A stretch of DNA of 64,000 bases from Gonium pectorale (lineage: Eukaryota > Chlorophyta > Chlorophyceae > Chlamydomonadales > Volvocaceae). The translations under genes and the position numbers were made by a program. Every line of letters starts with the position of its first letter. Within the stretch, counting starts at the first letter, position 1. Under the pieces are notes generated by a model. The model had not been told where the DNA came from and did no database searches. It was given only the letters and a program-made list of their open reading frames with translations. Where the stretch lies: positions 253,495 to 317,494 of the forward strand of contig LSYV01000051.1 of assembly GCA_001584585.1 (NCBI GenBank), in the 5' to 3' direction. This document shows, one piece after another, positions 61,601 through 64,000 of the stretch.

Positions 61601-64000
61601 CATGCGCGCACCGCCCTCGTGCACTCATCCTTACTGCCACAGCTCTCACCGTTTGGTGCCTTCAGCGGAATGGCCCTGCGAGGGGGCAGTTGACATGGAG
61701 CGTGGAGCAAGTCAGCATGGTATAGCTCAGTATGGCACCTTTCACGAATCATGGCCACTCCGCCAACATGGTACTACGGCCCTGGTACGCAAGCCTTTCC
61801 CCTCCCGGCTGCCTCCGCTGGGCACACTGCCCCCCTCCCTCTTTTCCCCTCCCCCACCTGAGGTGCTGCAGCAGCTCGTCGGGGCGCACCAGTCCGTCCT
61901 TCTCCGCGTCGGCCGTGAAGCAGTGCGCCACCAGCAGCCGCAGGTCGTAGGGCGGCATGTCGGCGAACAGGTCCTTGAAGAAGCGGGCCAGCTCCGACAC
62001 GTCCAGGTAGCCGTTGCTGCGGGGGGAGGGCGCGGGAGGCGAATAGGGTGGGTGCAGCGGATGGGATGGGTGCGCGGGAAAGCGGGGGTGGGAGGACCGC
62101 TGAGCGGGAGGTGAGCTGCTTGACCGACCCGCCAAAGTAGCTGTCATGCAATCCTGACCGCACTTCCGCGCGCGGCGGCTTCTTCCGGGCGCATGCGCGC
62201 CCCGGTCTCACCCGTCCCTGTCCGCGCGCGCGTAGGCGGCCCAGAACACCTCCAGGTCGGCGGAGATATGGGCGCTGACGGCGGACAGCACCGTGAGGGC
62301 GGCCCGCTGCGCGCGGCTGGCGCCGCCGCCCGCCGTGAGCGCGCCGAACGCTGAGGTGGCCAGGTCGAGCGAGTCGGTGGAGCTGCGGATGCCCTCCACC
62401 CACTCGCGCAGGGACAGCGTGTTGCTCAGGTCCACGTCGAGCAGCGCCTGCGGGGGTTGCGCGGAGGGGGGCGGGGGAGGGAGAGAGTGTGGCACCGAGA
62501 GGAGGGCATGGAAGGCTGCAGAGCGTGGGTATGACATAGGGGCCTATGGCGGCAAGCAGCCGGGTCGGGGTGCGCCAGGTGTTACCGTATGCACTGTGCC
62601 GCATATTCCGAGTGAGCGATGCACCGTAGCTGTGCGGTGCCGTCGCAACGCGCACACACCTGCACGAGCCCCGCCTCGGCGTATGGCAGCCCCGTCACGT
62701 CGCGCAGCAGCGTCATCAGCTCCTTCAGCTCCAGGGTGCCATTCTTGTTCCTGAGGGGAGGGGAGGGGGAGAAGCCACGGCGGCGGCATTGGCGCGGCAC
62801 GATGGCCTGCTCACTCGGGTAGGGCCGAGCGACGACTTGCAATGGCGCCCGCGTAAGGTCGGCGCCTTCAGAGGTCTGTTTACACACCAAACCCTGGGTG
62901 ACAACGTCTTGGGCGCCCACAGGAGACGGCGTGCTCCCGTCAATGGACGACCCCGTCCCAACCGCAACTGCAACGCCACCCCTGCCCCATTCCAACGCCA
63001 CTCACGCATCGTACGCCTTGAACAGCTGCACAAGCACGCCCTCGTCCAGTGTGCGCAGCGTGTTGAACACGGACTGCGATGGGGAGGGAGGGCGCGGAGG
63101 GAGAGAATGGGTCAGGCGCTGCGCGACGCGGGCAAGGTGAGGACGAGATTGTCGACATGAGGTATGGGTCAACCTGTACCGCCGCGCGGTTCAGAAGTGG
63201 GCTCCACACAGCAGCGTCAGGGGCGCGCAGCGCCGGCGCTCACCTGCAGCGCGGCGGAGGACCCCACGCCCGGCCTGAACTCCCCGCTGGGCCGCAGCTT
63301 GCCGGCCAGCTCGGGGTAATCGGCGGGCGAGGAAGACGACGACGGGGCCGGGGTCAGGTGGTACACCAGACCTGGCGACAGGGGGCAACCGGCGGATTGC
63401 ACCGGGGGGGGGGGCATTGCGTCTCAAAGGACTGCATACCCAGAAGAGGACCCGCCCAGGCAAGTCGCTGAAAACTACGCCACCCTCCGTGCCTCCCTCA
63501 AGCACCCCTGGCTCCTGGCCCCGCCTCTCCCTCGCCTCCACCCCCCTTGCCTGTCTCTGGGTCCAGGCTGTACTGCTGTCCGTCGGGCGCCGCGTACGGC
63601 CTGAGCGCCACCACGCGCCGCTCTGGGTGCACCTTGCGCCGGGCCACCTCCCGCAGGCTGAGGTTCAGCCGCCGCGCCTCGGGGCTGGCCAGGTGCGGGG
63701 ACAGCTGCAGGTCGCCCGCCATGCGCCGCCGCACAGCCGTCACTGCGGGGTCCTCCTCCGGCGGCGGCGGTATCTGCAGCGACCGATAGCTCAGCTTGCG
63801 GCCGCCGCTGATCGCGGCGCGCTGCAGCGCTGCGACCGTCTCGGGGTCAAAGCCGCCGCCGTTGGCGAGCGCGGCAGCGATGGCGGCGGCGCTTGGGTCG
63901 CCGTACGCCGCGTCGGCCGACAGTCGGGGACTGGCGGACTTGCGGGCCCATGAAGTGGCGGCGGCGACGGCGGCGGCAGCGGCCTCGGCTTCATCTCTGC
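55608..64000 (-). CDS. Four-EF-hand protein with Pro/Tyr-rich and coiled-coil regions, 5' end outside window
   Basis: Calcium-binding protein of unrecognised family. Exons (minus): 63551-64000 (open to the edge), 63244-63371, 63006-63073, 62660-62750, 62212-62447, 61858-62016, 60994-61057, 60518-60828, 59776-60312, 59466-59591, 58799-59179, 57804-58393, 57436-57553, 56938-57099, 56497-56678, 56199-56262 and 55608-55982 (TGA). All junctions fit except 61858 to 61057, where a small exon is probably missing. Four complete EF-hand loops: DANKNGTLELKE, DVDLSNTLSLRE, DRDGNGYLDVSE and DAEKDGLVRPDE, with acidic residues at positions 1 and 12. Met/Pro/Gly- and Tyr/Pro-rich stretches follow (PYGQPYPPYTSLP). 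Next come a short hydrophobic patch (GAPAGAAYYMW), a coiled coil (ISDVLKGRVADLDSQKTSLE) and a Gln/Ala-rich tail. The EF-hands suggest calcium-regulated scaffolding (inference). One gene is favoured because phases match, but a split near 61000-61850 cannot be excluded. Confidence 0.8.
56821..56918. repeat. 14-bp minisatellite in an intron
   Basis: Seven copies of a 14-base unit (CACGTCCCACCAGG) in the intron between exons 56938-57099 and 56497-56678 of the EF-hand gene. Reading through it yields a spurious WWDVPGGTCLVG repeat peptide. Confidence 0.92.

Overview
The window looks like nuclear DNA of a volvocine green alga (Chlamydomonadales, the group of Chlamydomonas, Gonium and Volvox). It is very GC-rich and intron-dense, with mostly GT-AG introns and Ala/Gly/Pro/Ser-rich low-complexity stretches inside proteins. 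It carries a close homologue of NAB1, the light-harvesting mRNA repressor known from Chlamydomonas reinhardtii. The protein differs slightly from the C. reinhardtii one as I recall it, so a related species is more likely. All gene models below were spliced by eye. Where I say a model is in phase, every exon junction I list keeps one reading frame.

Layout, left to right. 1-2810 (-): FkbM-type methyltransferase with a transit-peptide-like N-terminus, 3' end outside the window. 2825-5848 (+): DUF1365 protein, head to head with it. 6887-13256 (-): MSI4/FVE-type WD40 histone-binding protein, 13 exons, 600 aa. About 14189-18715 (+): AKAP7/LigT-like 2H phosphoesterase. 20318-24730 (+): cellulose-synthase-like (CSLA-type) family 2 glycosyltransferase, 11 exons, 572 aa. 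27409-32020 (-): large unrecognised Ser/Ala-rich protein. 34233-36959 (+): leucine-rich-repeat protein of LRRC72 type. 38307-40401 (-): NAB1, 6 exons, 243 aa. 40861-47767 (-): 805-aa coiled-coil protein, 18 exons, with an unusual tryptophan-marked 11-residue repeat. 48267-50255 (+): ARA6/RABF1-like small GTPase, 5 exons, 223 aa. 50256-55607: repeat-rich interval holding a broken protein-kinase gene whose two halves point in opposite directions, between two direct repeats. 55608-64000 (-): protein with four EF-hands, Pro/Tyr-rich segments and a coiled coil, 5' end outside the window.

The genes do not form one pathway, as expected for a eukaryotic nuclear region. Several are arranged as close divergent pairs: methyltransferase/DUF1365, MSI4/2H phosphoesterase and coiled-coil/ARA6. 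Noncoding space consists of introns, short intergenic gaps, minisatellites and one rearranged repeat cluster.

The strongest unusual signals are: the coiled-coil protein with W-x-x-R-L motifs held in an 11-residue register over 264 residues; the ARA6-type GTPase with an N-terminal acylation signal and no normal Rab prenylation tail; the inverted, stop-interrupted kinase remnant between direct repeats; and a short palindrome-like motif found six times.
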